Source: Pseudaeromonas sp038247115 (GTDB lineage Bacteria > Pseudomonadota > Gammaproteobacteria > Enterobacterales > Aeromonadaceae). From it: a stretch of 64,000 nucleotides of DNA. The translations under genes and the position numbers were made by a program. This document shows positions 8,781 through 18,283 of this stretch, piece after piece (position 1 is the first letter of the stretch; each line of letters opens with the position of its first letter). The notes beneath the pieces were generated by a model that worked only from the letters and a program-made list of their open reading frames with translations, was not told where the DNA came from and did not search any database. The stretch lies in contig JBBRVG010000001.1 of the NCBI GenBank assembly GCA_038247115.1, forward strand, positions 98,899-162,898. The letters are read 5' to 3'.

Positions 8781-10850
8781 TCAAGCCTGAGCGTAGTGAT
8801 CGCCCGCGGTCAGCCAGCGCCGGATCAAGGGAGCCACTGCGGCTCTATGATGCAGATAGAGATCCCGTGCCAGTTCCTGCACCCGCGGTATATGCGCCTG
8901 ATCCCGTACCAGATCAGCAATTTTCAGATCGGCGAGTCCGGTTTGCCGGGTTCCCAGTAATTCCCCCGGGCCTCGTAGCTCCAGATCTTTCTGGGCGATG
9001 ACAAAGCCATCATTGCTGTCCCGCAGCACGGCCAGGCGCTGTTGCGCGGTTTTTGACAGTGGTGCGTGATAGAGCAAGACGCAGTGGGATGCGATCGCAC
9101 CCCGGCCGACCCGGCCGCGAAGTTGGTGTAATTGTGCCAGTCCCAATCGCTCGGGGTTCTCGATGATCATCAGGCTGGCATTCGGCACGTCGACGCCCAC
9201 TTCGATGACGGTGGTGGCCACCAGCAGGTGCAGGCGGCCTGACTTGAAGTCGTCCATCACCTTCTGTTTTTCGATCGGCCGCATTCGGCCATGTACCAGG
9301 CCGATGTGGAGTCCGCTCAGCTGCTGTTGCAGCTCCAGCGCTGTATTCTCGGCGGCCTGACATTCGAGCAGCTCCGACTCCTCGATCAGAGTGCAGACCC
9401 AGTACGCCTGGCGGCCTTCGGCACAGGCCTGACGAACCCGGTCCATCACCTCGATACGCCGGGTGTCCGGCAGGGCGACTGTGGTGATCGGCGTGCGTCC
9501 CGGTGGTAGCTCATCAATGACAGAGGTATCCAGATCGGCATAGGCCGTCATGGCTAGGGTGCGCGGGATCGGCGTGGCGGTCATGATCAACTGGTGAGGA
9601 TAGAGTCCGGCCTGGGCGCCTTTTTCCCGCAGCGCCAGCCGTTGATGGACCCCGAATCTATGCTGCTCATCGATGATCGCCAGCACCAGATGGTGAAAAC
9701 GTACCTGCTCCTGGAACATGGCGTGGGTCCCCACCACCATCTGCACCCGTCCTTCGGCGATGGCCGCCATCTGCTGTTCCCGGGCCTTGCCTTTTTGCTT
9801 GCCCGCCAACCAGCCCACGCCAATACCCAAGGGCTCGAGCCAGCGGGCAAAATTCAGGGCGTGTTGTTCCGCCAGCAACTCGGTGGGTGCCATCAGGGCA
9901 ACCTGGCCGCCATGCCCAATCGCCTGTAAGGCGGCCAGCGCCGCCACTAGCGTCTTGCCGGAGCCGACGTCGCCCTGTACCAGGCGCATCATGGGGTGAG
10001 GCTGGGCCAGATCGGCGCTGATCTCGGCCACAACACGGGATTGGGCGCGCGTCGGCGTAAATGGCAGACTCGCCAGTAGCTGTTCGACCAGCTGCGGATG
10101 GGGTGGCAGGGCAGAGGCCGGATGCAATTTGCTGCGCTGTCGTACCTCGAGCACCGAGAGATTGTGGGCCAGCAACTCCTCGATGATCAGCCGCTGCTGG
10201 GCCGGATGCTGACCGAACTCCAGCATTGACAGTGCCAGTTCCGGCGGCGGTCGATGCAGCAGTTGCAGGGCGGCACCCAGGCCGATCTGTTGGGGATAGA
10301 GCCCGGACGGCAATAACTCGCGCACGCCATAAGTGGCCAGCAGGGCCAGCGCCTGATCGGTCAGATTGCGCAGGGTTTGTTGTCGCAACCCCTCGGTGGT
10401 GGGGTAAACCGGGGTGAGTTTTTCTTCCAGCTCCAGCGGACTGGCTTCATCCAGAAGCTTGTATTCAGGGTGAATGATCTCGAGACCATAGTGACCGGCT
10501 TTGATTTCCCCGAAGCACCGCAGGCGTCGACCGCTGGCCAGGGAGGCCTTTTGCCCTTGGGTGAAGTTGAAGAAGCGCAGGGTCAGGCTGCCGTTGCCAT
10601 CACTGATCCGGCAGACCATCATGCGACGACGGGCAGGGACTATCTGGCAATCCTGGATGAAACCTTCAACATTGCACTGCATGCCGGGCAGCAGTTCGGC
10701 AATCGGCGAGCTGAGGGTGCGGTCTTCGTAGCGATGGGGCAGATGAAATAGCAGATCCTGCACCGTCTGCAGGTGCAGATGGCCAAGTTTTTCTGCCAGT
10801 TTGCTTCCAACCCCTTTCAGGCCGGTTAGCGGTATCTGATCCAGCTCCAT
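8781..10850 (-). CDS. recG: ATP-dependent DNA helicase RecG
   Basis: Superfamily 2 branch-migration helicase that remodels stalled forks and Holliday junctions. It has 689 residues, against 693 in E. coli. The order is an N-terminal wedge/OB domain (about 1-170), then helicase motif I GDVGSGKTLVA, motif II DEQHRFG, motif III TATPIPRTLAMT, and motifs V/VI (GVDVPNAS and QLRGRVGRG). The start sits at LDQIPLTGLKGVGSKLAEKLG, typical for the family. No close upstream gene shares its promoter region other than pssA, 123 bp away on the same strand. Confidence 0.98.
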   Translation of the reverse strand: MELDQIPLTGLKGVGSKLAEKLGHLHLQTVQDLLFHLPHRYEDRTLSSPIAELLPGMQCNVEGFIQDCQIVPARRRMMVCRISDGNGSLTLRFFNFTQGQKASLASGRRLRCFGEIKAGHYGLEIIHPEYKLLDEASPLELEEKLTPVYPTTEGLRQQTLRNLTDQALALLATYGVRELLPSGLYPQQIGLGAALQLLHRPPPELALSMLEFGQHPAQQRLIIEELLAHNLSVLEVRQRSKLHPASALPPHPQLVEQLLASLPFTPTRAQSRVVAEISADLAQPHPMMRLVQGDVGSGKTLVAALAALQAIGHGGQVALMAPTELLAEQHALNFARWLEPLGIGVGWLAGKQKGKAREQQMAAIAEGRVQMVVGTHAMFQEQVRFHHLVLAIIDEQHRFGVHQRLALREKGAQAGLYPHQLIMTATPIPRTLAMTAYADLDTSVIDELPPGRTPITTVALPDTRRIEVMDRVRQACAEGRQAYWVCTLIEESELLECQAAENTALELQQQLSGLHIGLVHGRMRPIEKQKVMDDFKSGRLHLLVATTVIEVGVDVPNASLMIIENPERLGLAQLHQLRGRVGRGAIASHCVLLYHAPLSKTAQQRLAVLRDSNDGFVIAQKDLELRGPGELLGTRQTGLADLKIADLVRDQAHIPRVQELARDLYLHHRAAVAPLIRRWLTAGDHYAQA

Positions 10851-10973
10851 GGGCGCACGACCGAAAATACTGTAAATATGATCAGATCATAACAGAGCCG
10901 AAGGCAGAACGGGAGCGCTGCTGTCGTGGCCGACAGGGGGAGGCAGAACCTCCCCGTGACCGGATGGCGGGCC

Positions 10974-12323
10974 CTAGATGAGTTGTTTCAACAGCAGATG
11001 CGCCTTGAACCGTTGCAGGCGAACCAGCAGGCGACGCACGGCCTCGGGGTAATCCTTGATCTGCTCCAGCTGGCTGAAGTGTTGCAGTCGACGGGCATGT
11101 TGCAAGATTTGCTGACGTTCCTGGGCAAAAGCCCCGGCCAGCAGTCGCTGCGGATCCTGCAACAGCAGGCCGTTTTCCAAATCCAGCGACCAGGCGCGAG
11201 GATTCAGGTTGCTGCCGGTAATCAGGGTCAGCTGTTCGTCCACGAAGATCCCTTTGAGATGATAGGAATTCTGCTCGTGTTGCCACAACATCAGGTTCAG
11301 TTGTCCGCTGTCGATGTAGCGCTGGTAGCGTTCGGCAAAGCGGCGCAGGTTCACCTCATACAGATAGGGTAAGCCACCGACCGTATTGAAGGGTTCTCCT
11401 GGCGGGATATAGAAGTCATTGGCCGTTTTGTCACCGATCACCAACGTCAGCCGCACGCCGCGGCGCAGCAATTGGGCCAGATCCTTGGCGATGAGCTTGG
11501 GTGGGTTGAAGTACGGCGTACAGATGAAGACGTCGCTGACCGCACTGCGCAGCAGGTTGTGGATCGCCTTGTTCAAGCGATTATAGCGTTTACCCAGTCC
11601 GACCAGCGGTGTCAGCCCCACTTGTTGGGGGCCTATGGTCGCGGCCGCGAATTCATATTCGGCGCGCTGTAGCTTGAGGCGGAAGCGGCGCATTTCACCC
11701 CGAATGTCCTTGATGGTCGGAACAGGGGCGCGATCCAGCCGCTGGACGGCGGCATCCAGACCGAAGGTCTGGATGATGAAATGGGCCCAACTGCTGGCCA
11801 AGTGAGCATTGTCAATTTCATGGTAACGATCGTAGCGATAACGATCCTGCTGATGCAGATAGATGTTATTGAGGCTGGCCCCGGAGTAGAGCAGGGTGTC
11901 ATCGAACAGGAAACCCTTGAGATGCAACACCCCCAGCCATTCCCGACGTTTGACCGGTACACCGTAAATCTCGATGGTATCGGGATGTTCGGCGGCCAAC
12001 GCCTGATAGAGCTGATGGTTACCGGCCTGTTTGCCTTTACCAATCAGGCCGCGCTGGGCTCTGTGGTAATCGACAAAGACCTTGATATCCAGCTCGGGGC
12101 GCGAAGCTTTGGCGGCATACAAAGCGCTGAGAATTTCTCGACCGGCCTCATCATCTTGCAGATAGAGGGCGACCAGATAGATGCGTCTTTGTGCCGAGGC
12201 GATCAGCGCCAGAATGCGTTGCTTGAACTCGCTGGCCGAATGGAGAATGCGTAAGCTGTCGGCTTGTAAGGCAAGCTGGGGCAATTTCTCGAGTTGTTTT
12301 CGATAATGTGCCGGAGTGAACAT
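10974..12323 (-). CDS. pssA: CDP-diacylglycerol-serine O-phosphatidyltransferase
   Basis: Makes phosphatidylserine, the precursor of phosphatidylethanolamine. It is a peripheral enzyme of the phospholipase D superfamily, as in E. coli. Two HKD-type motifs are visible: HLKGFLFDDTLLYSGASLNN in the first half and HLKGIFVDEQLTLITGSNLN in the second. The conserved strings VALYLQDDEAG, ASLNNIYLHQQDRYRYDRYH and TANDFYIP match E. coli PssA closely. The frame is open to 12362, but alignment with the 451-residue E. coli protein supports the ATG at 12323 (449 residues). The ribosome site there is weak. Confidence 0.96.
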   Translation of the reverse strand: MFTPAHYRKQLEKLPQLALQADSLRILHSASEFKQRILALIASAQRRIYLVALYLQDDEAGREILSALYAAKASRPELDIKVFVDYHRAQRGLIGKGKQAGNHQLYQALAAEHPDTIEIYGVPVKRREWLGVLHLKGFLFDDTLLYSGASLNNIYLHQQDRYRYDRYHEIDNAHLASSWAHFIIQTFGLDAAVQRLDRAPVPTIKDIRGEMRRFRLKLQRAEYEFAAATIGPQQVGLTPLVGLGKRYNRLNKAIHNLLRSAVSDVFICTPYFNPPKLIAKDLAQLLRRGVRLTLVIGDKTANDFYIPPGEPFNTVGGLPYLYEVNLRRFAERYQRYIDSGQLNLMLWQHEQNSYHLKGIFVDEQLTLITGSNLNPRAWSLDLENGLLLQDPQRLLAGAFAQERQQILQHARRLQHFSQLEQIKDYPEAVRRLLVRLQRFKAHLLLKQLI

Positions 12324-12454
12324 ACCAATACCTGATCTCTGATTGCGCCATCTGGCGCCCATAGTGCTGACGATTTAGCTGCGGATTCTACCAATTTGCC
12401 GGGGTAGCGCCAGCTTTTGCCGTCGGACTGCCTCGGTAGCTCACTATCATGACC

Positions 12455-12479
12455 AGAAAAAAGCCGCGTTTCCGCGGCT
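12455..12479 (-). terminator. Rho-independent terminator after the aminopeptidase gene
   Basis: On the minus strand, AGCCGCG-GAAA-CGCGGCT followed by TTTTTT. It starts 22 bases past the stop of the aminopeptidase P gene and separates it from pssA. Confidence 0.9.
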
Positions 12480-12500
12480 CTTGTCACTCAATGAGAGGTT

Positions 12501-14297
12501 TCAAATGGCCGCAGTCGCCTGCAGCAACCAGCCCATTTCATGGTCGCTGAGATGGGACTTCACCGCATCCCGGACTTCGGCGTGGTAGCTGTTGATCCAG
12601 GTGATTTCACTGTCGCTGAGCAGACTCTTGTCCAGCAAACGGACATCGAACGGCACCAGGGTCAGGCGGCTGAAACGATACATGGGGATTTCGCTCGGCT
12701 CATCGCTGGTTTCCACCACCAACAGGTTCTCACAGCGGATACCAAACGCACCTTCCCGGTAATAACCAGGCTCGTTGGAGAGCACCATGCCCGGTTCCAG
12801 CGGCACTAGCGAGCCCTTGCTGGCAATCCGTTGCGGCCCTTCATGGACGCTGAGGAAGTGGCCGACGCCATGACCTGTGCCATGGTCATAGTTATAACCG
12901 GCTTGCCATAGCGGCATCCGCGCCAGCACATCCAGCTGAATGCCAGAGGTCCCTTTCGGAAAACGTACCCGATCGATGGCGATATGCCCCTGCAAGACGC
13001 GGGTAAATTGCTGACGCATCTCGTCCGTGACCTCGCCGACCTTGACGGTACGGGTGATATCTGTGGTGCCTTCCAGATATTGGCCACCGGAATCAATCAG
13101 ATACATACCATCCTGTCCAAAGGCGCGCGGAGTGCCGTTGGTGTGGTGGTAATGGCACATAGCGGCATTGGGGCCGAGGGCCGAGATGCTGTCGAAGCTG
13201 GGCTCTATGTAATTATCTTGCTCTTCACGGAAGCGGGTCAGTTGATCCGACAGTGTGCCTTCATCGCCATTCAGGCCTTTGTCGGCTTGTCGATCCAGCC
13301 AGGCCAGAAACCGGCACATGGCCACGGCATCTTTCTGATGCGCCAGACGCATGCCAGCCAGCTCAGTGTTGTTCTTGCAGGCTTTAGGCAGCATGCAAGG
13401 GTCCTGGCCCTGAACCAGAGTGGCGCCATGCTCTTGCAGGGTGAGCTGGGTCCAGGCATTGGTGGTGTCGGCATCGGCCAGCACCTTGAGACGATCCTCC
13501 CCCATGCGTTTGAGCACGTCACCGAGCTTTTCCAGCGGGTAGACGGAGACGTCATTGCCCACATGCTGGCTGAAGGCGTTGCAATCGAGCTTGTCGGTAT
13601 CGATAAAGAAATCGACGCTGACATTGCTATAAATGACCGCAAAACAGAGCACCACCGGGAAGCAGGGAATATCCCGACCGCGAATATTCAGCAGCCAGTT
13701 GATGGATTCCGATTGGGAGAGCAGAGCGGCATCCAGCCCCTGTTGACGCAATTTGCTGGCGATGGCTTCGCGCTTGGCGAGGCTGCCTTGGCCGCTGAAT
13801 TGCTCGGAATAGATCATCATCTCGGCCTTGCTGGGCACGGGGCGAGCTTGCCACAACTGATCGATGGGGTTTTGTTCCAGACTGACCAGGGCGATCTCTT
13901 TTTGCGCCAGGATCGCACTCGCCTTCTGATACCAGGCCAGGCTATGCAGCCGTGGATCGAAGCCGACTTTCTGCCGACGATCCAGTTGCCCTTGCAGCCA
14001 CTCCAGATGGGGTTGATCCACCAGATGCTGGTATTGGAACAACTCGCCAGGCGTTTGCTGACGGGCCTGGACCGTGTAACGGCCATCGACAAACAGCGCT
14101 GCGGTATCGGCGAACAGAATCGCCAGCCCCGCCGATCCGGTGAAGCCAGTTGCCCAAGCCAGACGTTCGGCCTCTGCAGGCAAATATTCGCCCAGATGTT
14201 CATCATCGTGAGGGATGATCAGCGCATCCAGAGCGTGGGATGCCATATAGGCACGCAGGGCCGCGAGGCGGGAGGCGATGAGTTCATGAGTCGTCAT
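12501..14297 (-). CDS. Xaa-Pro aminopeptidase, large (about 600-residue) M24B type
   Basis: Removes an N-terminal residue next to proline. At 598 residues it is the three-domain form like animal XPNPEP1 and Lactococcus-type relatives, longer than E. coli PepP (441). Two creatinase-like N-terminal domains precede an M24 pita-bread catalytic domain. Metal ligands are visible in order: Asp in MYLIDSGGQYL and TTDITRT, His in HGTGHGVGHFL, and Glu in LSNEPGYY and GIRCENLLV. The frame is open to 14336; ATG 14297 (MTTHELIASRL) is preferred because it fits the family N terminus. Cytoplasmic; no signal peptide. Confidence 0.92.
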   Translation of the reverse strand: MTTHELIASRLAALRAYMASHALDALIIPHDDEHLGEYLPAEAERLAWATGFTGSAGLAILFADTAALFVDGRYTVQARQQTPGELFQYQHLVDQPHLEWLQGQLDRRQKVGFDPRLHSLAWYQKASAILAQKEIALVSLEQNPIDQLWQARPVPSKAEMMIYSEQFSGQGSLAKREAIASKLRQQGLDAALLSQSESINWLLNIRGRDIPCFPVVLCFAVIYSNVSVDFFIDTDKLDCNAFSQHVGNDVSVYPLEKLGDVLKRMGEDRLKVLADADTTNAWTQLTLQEHGATLVQGQDPCMLPKACKNNTELAGMRLAHQKDAVAMCRFLAWLDRQADKGLNGDEGTLSDQLTRFREEQDNYIEPSFDSISALGPNAAMCHYHHTNGTPRAFGQDGMYLIDSGGQYLEGTTDITRTVKVGEVTDEMRQQFTRVLQGHIAIDRVRFPKGTSGIQLDVLARMPLWQAGYNYDHGTGHGVGHFLSVHEGPQRIASKGSLVPLEPGMVLSNEPGYYREGAFGIRCENLLVVETSDEPSEIPMYRFSRLTLVPFDVRLLDKSLLSDSEITWINSYHAEVRDAVKSHLSDHEMGWLLQATAAI

Positions 14298-14445
14298 GGT
14301 AAAAACCTGATCATTGCTTAAAGTCTGCACTGCCATTAGTAGCAGGTGGGCGAGAATATCATAAAACCTGAGGCCGTCTGCCTGTGCAAGCGTCGAGATG
14401 GATAAAAAAACACCATTTCTGCCACAACTTTATGCTGCTGTGGAA

Positions 14446-15351
14446 TCAATGGGTGTCACTCGATTCTTGCTTTCGCCAAGCGGGCCATTGCTGCACCAGC
14501 AGTGCTGCCACGATCAGCAGCAAACCGAACGGGGTCGCGGTGGCAATGGGCTCATGCACCAGCCAGCGCAGCAGCAGCAACGAAATAAACGGCGAGAGAA
14601 AGATCAGATTGCTGATGTGGGCGGCTTGTCGCGCGTGACGCAGAGCCAGCAACCAGAGCAAAAACGCTATGCCCATTTCGAACAGACCGACATAGATGGC
14701 GCCCAGCCAGCCTTGCCAGGCTCGTAACTCGAAGTCCGATAGCAGGCCACAGGCCAGCAGGGTAAACGGCAGGCTGCAACTGAAGGTCAGAAACAGGCTG
14801 ATCAAGGGATCTGTGGTATTGCGAGTATTCAGGATCCAGTAGCCGGCCCAAATCAGGGTCGAGGCCAGGGCCAACAGTACGCCGTAGCCGGAGTCGAAGT
14901 TCAGGCTGAATGGGTCGCCGCGCGTGGCGATGATCAAAGCGCCGAGATAGGCCAGCATAATGGCCACCCCATCGAAGCGATTCAGGCGCTGTTTGAGAAA
15001 GGGCACTGCCAGCAACGACAGGGCGATAGCCCAGGTGTAGTTGATGGCTTGGGCCTGCTGGGCGGGCAACAGTCGATAGGCCTCAAACAGCAGCAGGTAG
15101 TAGAGGGCAGGATTCAGTATCCCGAGGCTGATGAAAAACAGCGGTCGGGTACGTAGTGTGGTCAGCGCCAGACCGAGCTTACGCTGACCAGCCAGCAGCC
15201 CACCCAATAGCAGCACAGAGGTGACGCTGGCGACCAGTAACAACTGGCTGGGGGCGAAATACCGCAAGGAGAGTTTGAAGGCGCTGGCGACCGTTGACCA
15301 CAACAGGACCGTGGCCAGCGCATACAGCCAGGCTTTGCGCTGATTCGACAT
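14446..15351 (-). CDS. EamA-family (DMT) transporter
   Basis: 301 residues with about ten hydrophobic segments arranged as two EamA repeats of five helices, the drug/metabolite transporter fold. It starts MSNQRKAWLYALATVLLWST, with the typical early W-S-T after helix 1; a second repeat begins near GYGVLLALASTLIWAGYWI. Substrate not predictable; amino acids or related metabolites are common in the family. It begins 3 bp after the stop of the upstream membrane gene (15355-15996), so the two are probably co-transcribed. Confidence 0.9.
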   Translation of the reverse strand: MSNQRKAWLYALATVLLWSTVASAFKLSLRYFAPSQLLLVASVTSVLLLGGLLAGQRKLGLALTTLRTRPLFFISLGILNPALYYLLLFEAYRLLPAQQAQAINYTWAIALSLLAVPFLKQRLNRFDGVAIMLAYLGALIIATRGDPFSLNFDSGYGVLLALASTLIWAGYWILNTRNTTDPLISLFLTFSCSLPFTLLACGLLSDFELRAWQGWLGAIYVGLFEMGIAFLLWLLALRHARQAAHISNLIFLSPFISLLLLRWLVHEPIATATPFGLLLIVAALLVQQWPAWRKQESSDTH

Positions 15352-15354
15352 GCT

Positions 15355-15996
15355 TTATTCCACCGGCGTGACGTTATAGTAGCGGCCGCTGGCATCCATG
15401 AAGAGACCATCCTCGCTCTGGGTGAGGATCAACTGAGGCGTCAGGCTCTTGCTGCGACGATGCAGGATCACCAGTAGCAGGGTGAAAAAGCCGACCAGAA
15501 TACAGAGCACGGAGGAGGTGCGCACCAGCCAACCGGCATAGACACCACCGACGATGGCATAACTGAGCAAGCCGCCCAGCAGCAAGCTGCTGGCCCGGGT
15601 CAGCGGTACCAGAACCTTCTGTTTCCAACCTTCGAGTTTGATCAGGGATGGCAACAGGCAATGGGTGTAGACCAGGGTCCAGACCAGGGTGACACCCGTC
15701 ACTTGCCAGTAGTGGGGACTGTGGATATCCAGCCACAGCAGGGCGAGCAGCAGGCAGGCACTGAGAATGCCCAGCCCGACCCCGCACCAGACCAGCCATA
15801 TTTTGGGAACCTCGTGGCGACAGGTCAGGCATGTGATGGCATTCAGGCCGGCGGCAAAACCGATGAGCGCCGTGAGCAGCGCCTTGACTTCGCCCCAGCC
15901 CAGCTCGCCGGTGATCAGCACATAGATGGCCTGAAGAGCCACCAAACTCAAGAGTACTATCAGTCCGGTGGTGAAATAGCGTCGAATCAATGGCAT
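15355..15996 (-). CDS. Multi-pass membrane protein of unknown function
   Basis: 213 residues from ATG 15996 (MPLIRRYFTTG), preceded by GAGAG; the frame is open further to 16062 without a better ribosome site. About five or six hydrophobic segments are visible (TGLIVLLSLVALQAIYVL; ALLTALIGFAAGLNAI; VWCGVGLGILSACLLLALLW; SSLLLGGLLSYAIVGG; VLCILVGFFTLLLVIL). A short cytoplasmic tail follows (FMDASGRYYNVTPVE). I do not recognise the family. A CLTCRHEVP stretch between helices could hold a metal or disulfide. Coupled to the EamA gene. Confidence 0.75.
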   Translation of the reverse strand: MPLIRRYFTTGLIVLLSLVALQAIYVLITGELGWGEVKALLTALIGFAAGLNAITCLTCRHEVPKIWLVWCGVGLGILSACLLLALLWLDIHSPHYWQVTGVTLVWTLVYTHCLLPSLIKLEGWKQKVLVPLTRASSLLLGGLLSYAIVGGVYAGWLVRTSSVLCILVGFFTLLLVILHRRSKSLTPQLILTQSEDGLFMDASGRYYNVTPVE

Positions 15997-16124
15997 GGCA
16001 TTCTCTCGTCTGGCTGCGGTCATCCCCGAGGAAGGGGATGACATGATAATCCAGACTGCCAAAACCCGGCACAGAATCTTGCGACAACCCCGGCCCGTTC
16101 CAACCGGAGTGGGCGGATCCAGGG

Positions 16125-18110
16125 TCAGGCGGCAACCACCTCATCGCTCTTGTCCAGAGGTAAACGGATCTGGAAGCGGGCCCCTTCGCCTACTTCGCTG
16201 TCACAGCTGATACGGCCTTTCATCAGTTGCACCACCAGATTGTAAACAATGTGCGTACCCAGGCCGCTACCGCCCTGGCCCCGTTTGGAGGTGACGAAGG
16301 GGTCAAAGATGCGGGGCAGTATCTTGGGGTCTATGCCGCGGCCATTGTCGCGATAGTCAATCAGCAACTCGTGGTCATGCTGGTCGATATGGATTTCAAT
16401 CTTCTTCGGTTTGTCCCAATCGTCGAAACCATGGTGGATGGAGTTGAGGATCAGATTGGAATAAATCTGGGCAAAGGAGCCGGGATAAGAGTTCACCGTC
16501 AACTTGGGATCGCAGTGAATGTCCACTTCGGTCTGGCTCTTCTTCAATTTGTGGCCCAGCGACATCACCACTTGATGCAGGTTATCGGCGACATTGAACT
16601 GGTAGTGCGCTTGCGAGGATTGATCTACAGCTACCTGTTTGAAGCTTGAAATCAGCTCCGAGGCCCGCCGCAAGTTGTTTTGCAGCAGCATGGTGGACTC
16701 GTCCAGGGTGTGGATCAGTTCGGTCAGGTAGCTGCGGGAGAGCTGCTTCTCCTCGATCTTGCTTTGGAAGTCCTTGATCTTTTCCTGCAGGAAGGAGGCG
16801 GCAGTGACGCTGATCCCGACCGGAGTGTTGATCTCGTGGGCTACCCCGGCAACCAGGGAACCGAGGGAGGCCATTTTCTCCGATTCAACCAGGGTCTGCT
16901 GGGCCACTTTCAGGTTGTCATAGGCCTTGGCCAGCTGTTCATTGCTCTCTTTGAGACTGCGGGTCCGATTATCGACCTTGGCTTCCAGCTCCTCGTTGAG
17001 GCGAATAATCTCCCGCTCGACCCGTTTGAGCGGAGTAATGTCGTAACCGAAGGCGATGCGGTATTTCAGATCTGCCCCCTCATAGAAGGGGACGAAGCTC
17101 CACTGCAGGATCAACTCTTCGCCTTGCTGATCCAGGGTGGTGACCTCGCGGTTTTCCAGAACCCCCGCCTGCTCCAGCTCCTTGGTCAGCAGTTCGCGTT
17201 CATCCACCGAGACGAAACGCTCCGGCCAGGGCAGGCCCAGCATCTCCTGCTGGACATAACCGGTGAGCAGCACAGCCGCCGGATTGACGGTGACGATGCG
17301 CAATTGGGTATCCAGACAGCAGATTACCAGATTGGACGAATTGATCAGCGTGGTGGAGAAGTCCCGCTCCTGTTGCAGTTTCTCGGTCATCAACTGCCGG
17401 GAGGCGAACTCTTCGGCCAGCGAGATCCGCATGCGGTTGATACTGTTGACCAGTAAATCCAGTTCATCGAGTTTTTTCAGGTCACGGGACCGGTTGTCCA
17501 GCTCTAGTGGTGTTTCCAGATGGCCGAGGGAGAAGTTTTCGGTATAGCTGGCGATGCGATTGAGATGGCGGATGACCTTGTAGTAAAAAATCAGCAAGAT
17601 ACAAAACGACACCACCAGCGTCTTGATGGTCTGGGTGATCAGGATGATCACCGATTTTTCCAGCAAGCGGTGGTAGATCATCTCCAGTGAGGAGGCGACA
17701 AACAACTTGCCGACCTTCTCGCCCTGATAGACGAGATCAAATTCCCGGGAAATATCGTAACTGGGTAACTCCTTGCCCAGGGACTGCAAGCGGACCTGGC
17801 TGTCGCCCATCGCCTCCTTGACCTCGACAAACTGCATGGCTGGCAGATTCATGATGCCTTCAAGCTGCACCTGGATCTGCTCTTCATCCAGATTCCATAG
17901 GCTGGAGGCTATGGGCTGCAGAAACGAGGCCTCGATCTGGTTGAGACTGCTCTCGACCATGCCGCGATCCTGACGGTAGTCCCAGAACAGCTGCAACATG
18001 GTGATGAGGACTGCAAGCAGGGTACTGCAGGCCAGGATGTAGGAGAGCAGCCGGAAGGAGAGGCTGTGTCGGGCCGAGGCCTTGAGGGCTTTCGAGAGTG
18101 AACTGGACAT
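16125..18110 (-). CDS. Orphan membrane sensor histidine kinase with PAS domain
   Basis: 661 residues. Helix 1 (about 22-43), a periplasmic sensor of about 120 residues and helix 2 (near 162-182) are followed by a HAMP-like linker, a PAS domain (LRIVTVNPAAVLLTGY to IAFGYDITPLK) and a coiled coil (LNEELEAKVDNRTRSLKESN). The H box is GSLVAGVAHEINTP, with the phosphorylated His in AHEIN. The ATPase domain has an N box (NLILNSIHHG), G1 (DNGRGID) and G2 (GGSGLGTHIV). No response regulator is adjacent and there is no receiver domain, so the partner must be elsewhere. Divergent from prlC. Confidence 0.93.
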   Translation of the reverse strand: MSSSLSKALKASARHSLSFRLLSYILACSTLLAVLITMLQLFWDYRQDRGMVESSLNQIEASFLQPIASSLWNLDEEQIQVQLEGIMNLPAMQFVEVKEAMGDSQVRLQSLGKELPSYDISREFDLVYQGEKVGKLFVASSLEMIYHRLLEKSVIILITQTIKTLVVSFCILLIFYYKVIRHLNRIASYTENFSLGHLETPLELDNRSRDLKKLDELDLLVNSINRMRISLAEEFASRQLMTEKLQQERDFSTTLINSSNLVICCLDTQLRIVTVNPAAVLLTGYVQQEMLGLPWPERFVSVDERELLTKELEQAGVLENREVTTLDQQGEELILQWSFVPFYEGADLKYRIAFGYDITPLKRVEREIIRLNEELEAKVDNRTRSLKESNEQLAKAYDNLKVAQQTLVESEKMASLGSLVAGVAHEINTPVGISVTAASFLQEKIKDFQSKIEEKQLSRSYLTELIHTLDESTMLLQNNLRRASELISSFKQVAVDQSSQAHYQFNVADNLHQVVMSLGHKLKKSQTEVDIHCDPKLTVNSYPGSFAQIYSNLILNSIHHGFDDWDKPKKIEIHIDQHDHELLIDYRDNGRGIDPKILPRIFDPFVTSKRGQGGSGLGTHIVYNLVVQLMKGRISCDSEVGEGARFQIRLPLDKSDEVVAA

Positions 18111-18283
18111 GGCGTTCCTGTCTTCGAATGAATGCTGACCAAGCGATATACAGAGTTTATAACCGCTTGGGCCAGTAACAAGTCAAGGGATGCTTGATAA
18201 TTGGTGACACTGCCTACATCTTAGTGATCCATAAGGTTTTATCCGTGAGGTGTATCTCTTGCGGGCTAAGGAGTTGTAGCACT

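Noticed and set aside
12984..14321. 445-codon plus-strand frame opposite the aminopeptidase gene
   Set aside because: Antisense shadow; the minus-strand protein has all M24 metal ligands.
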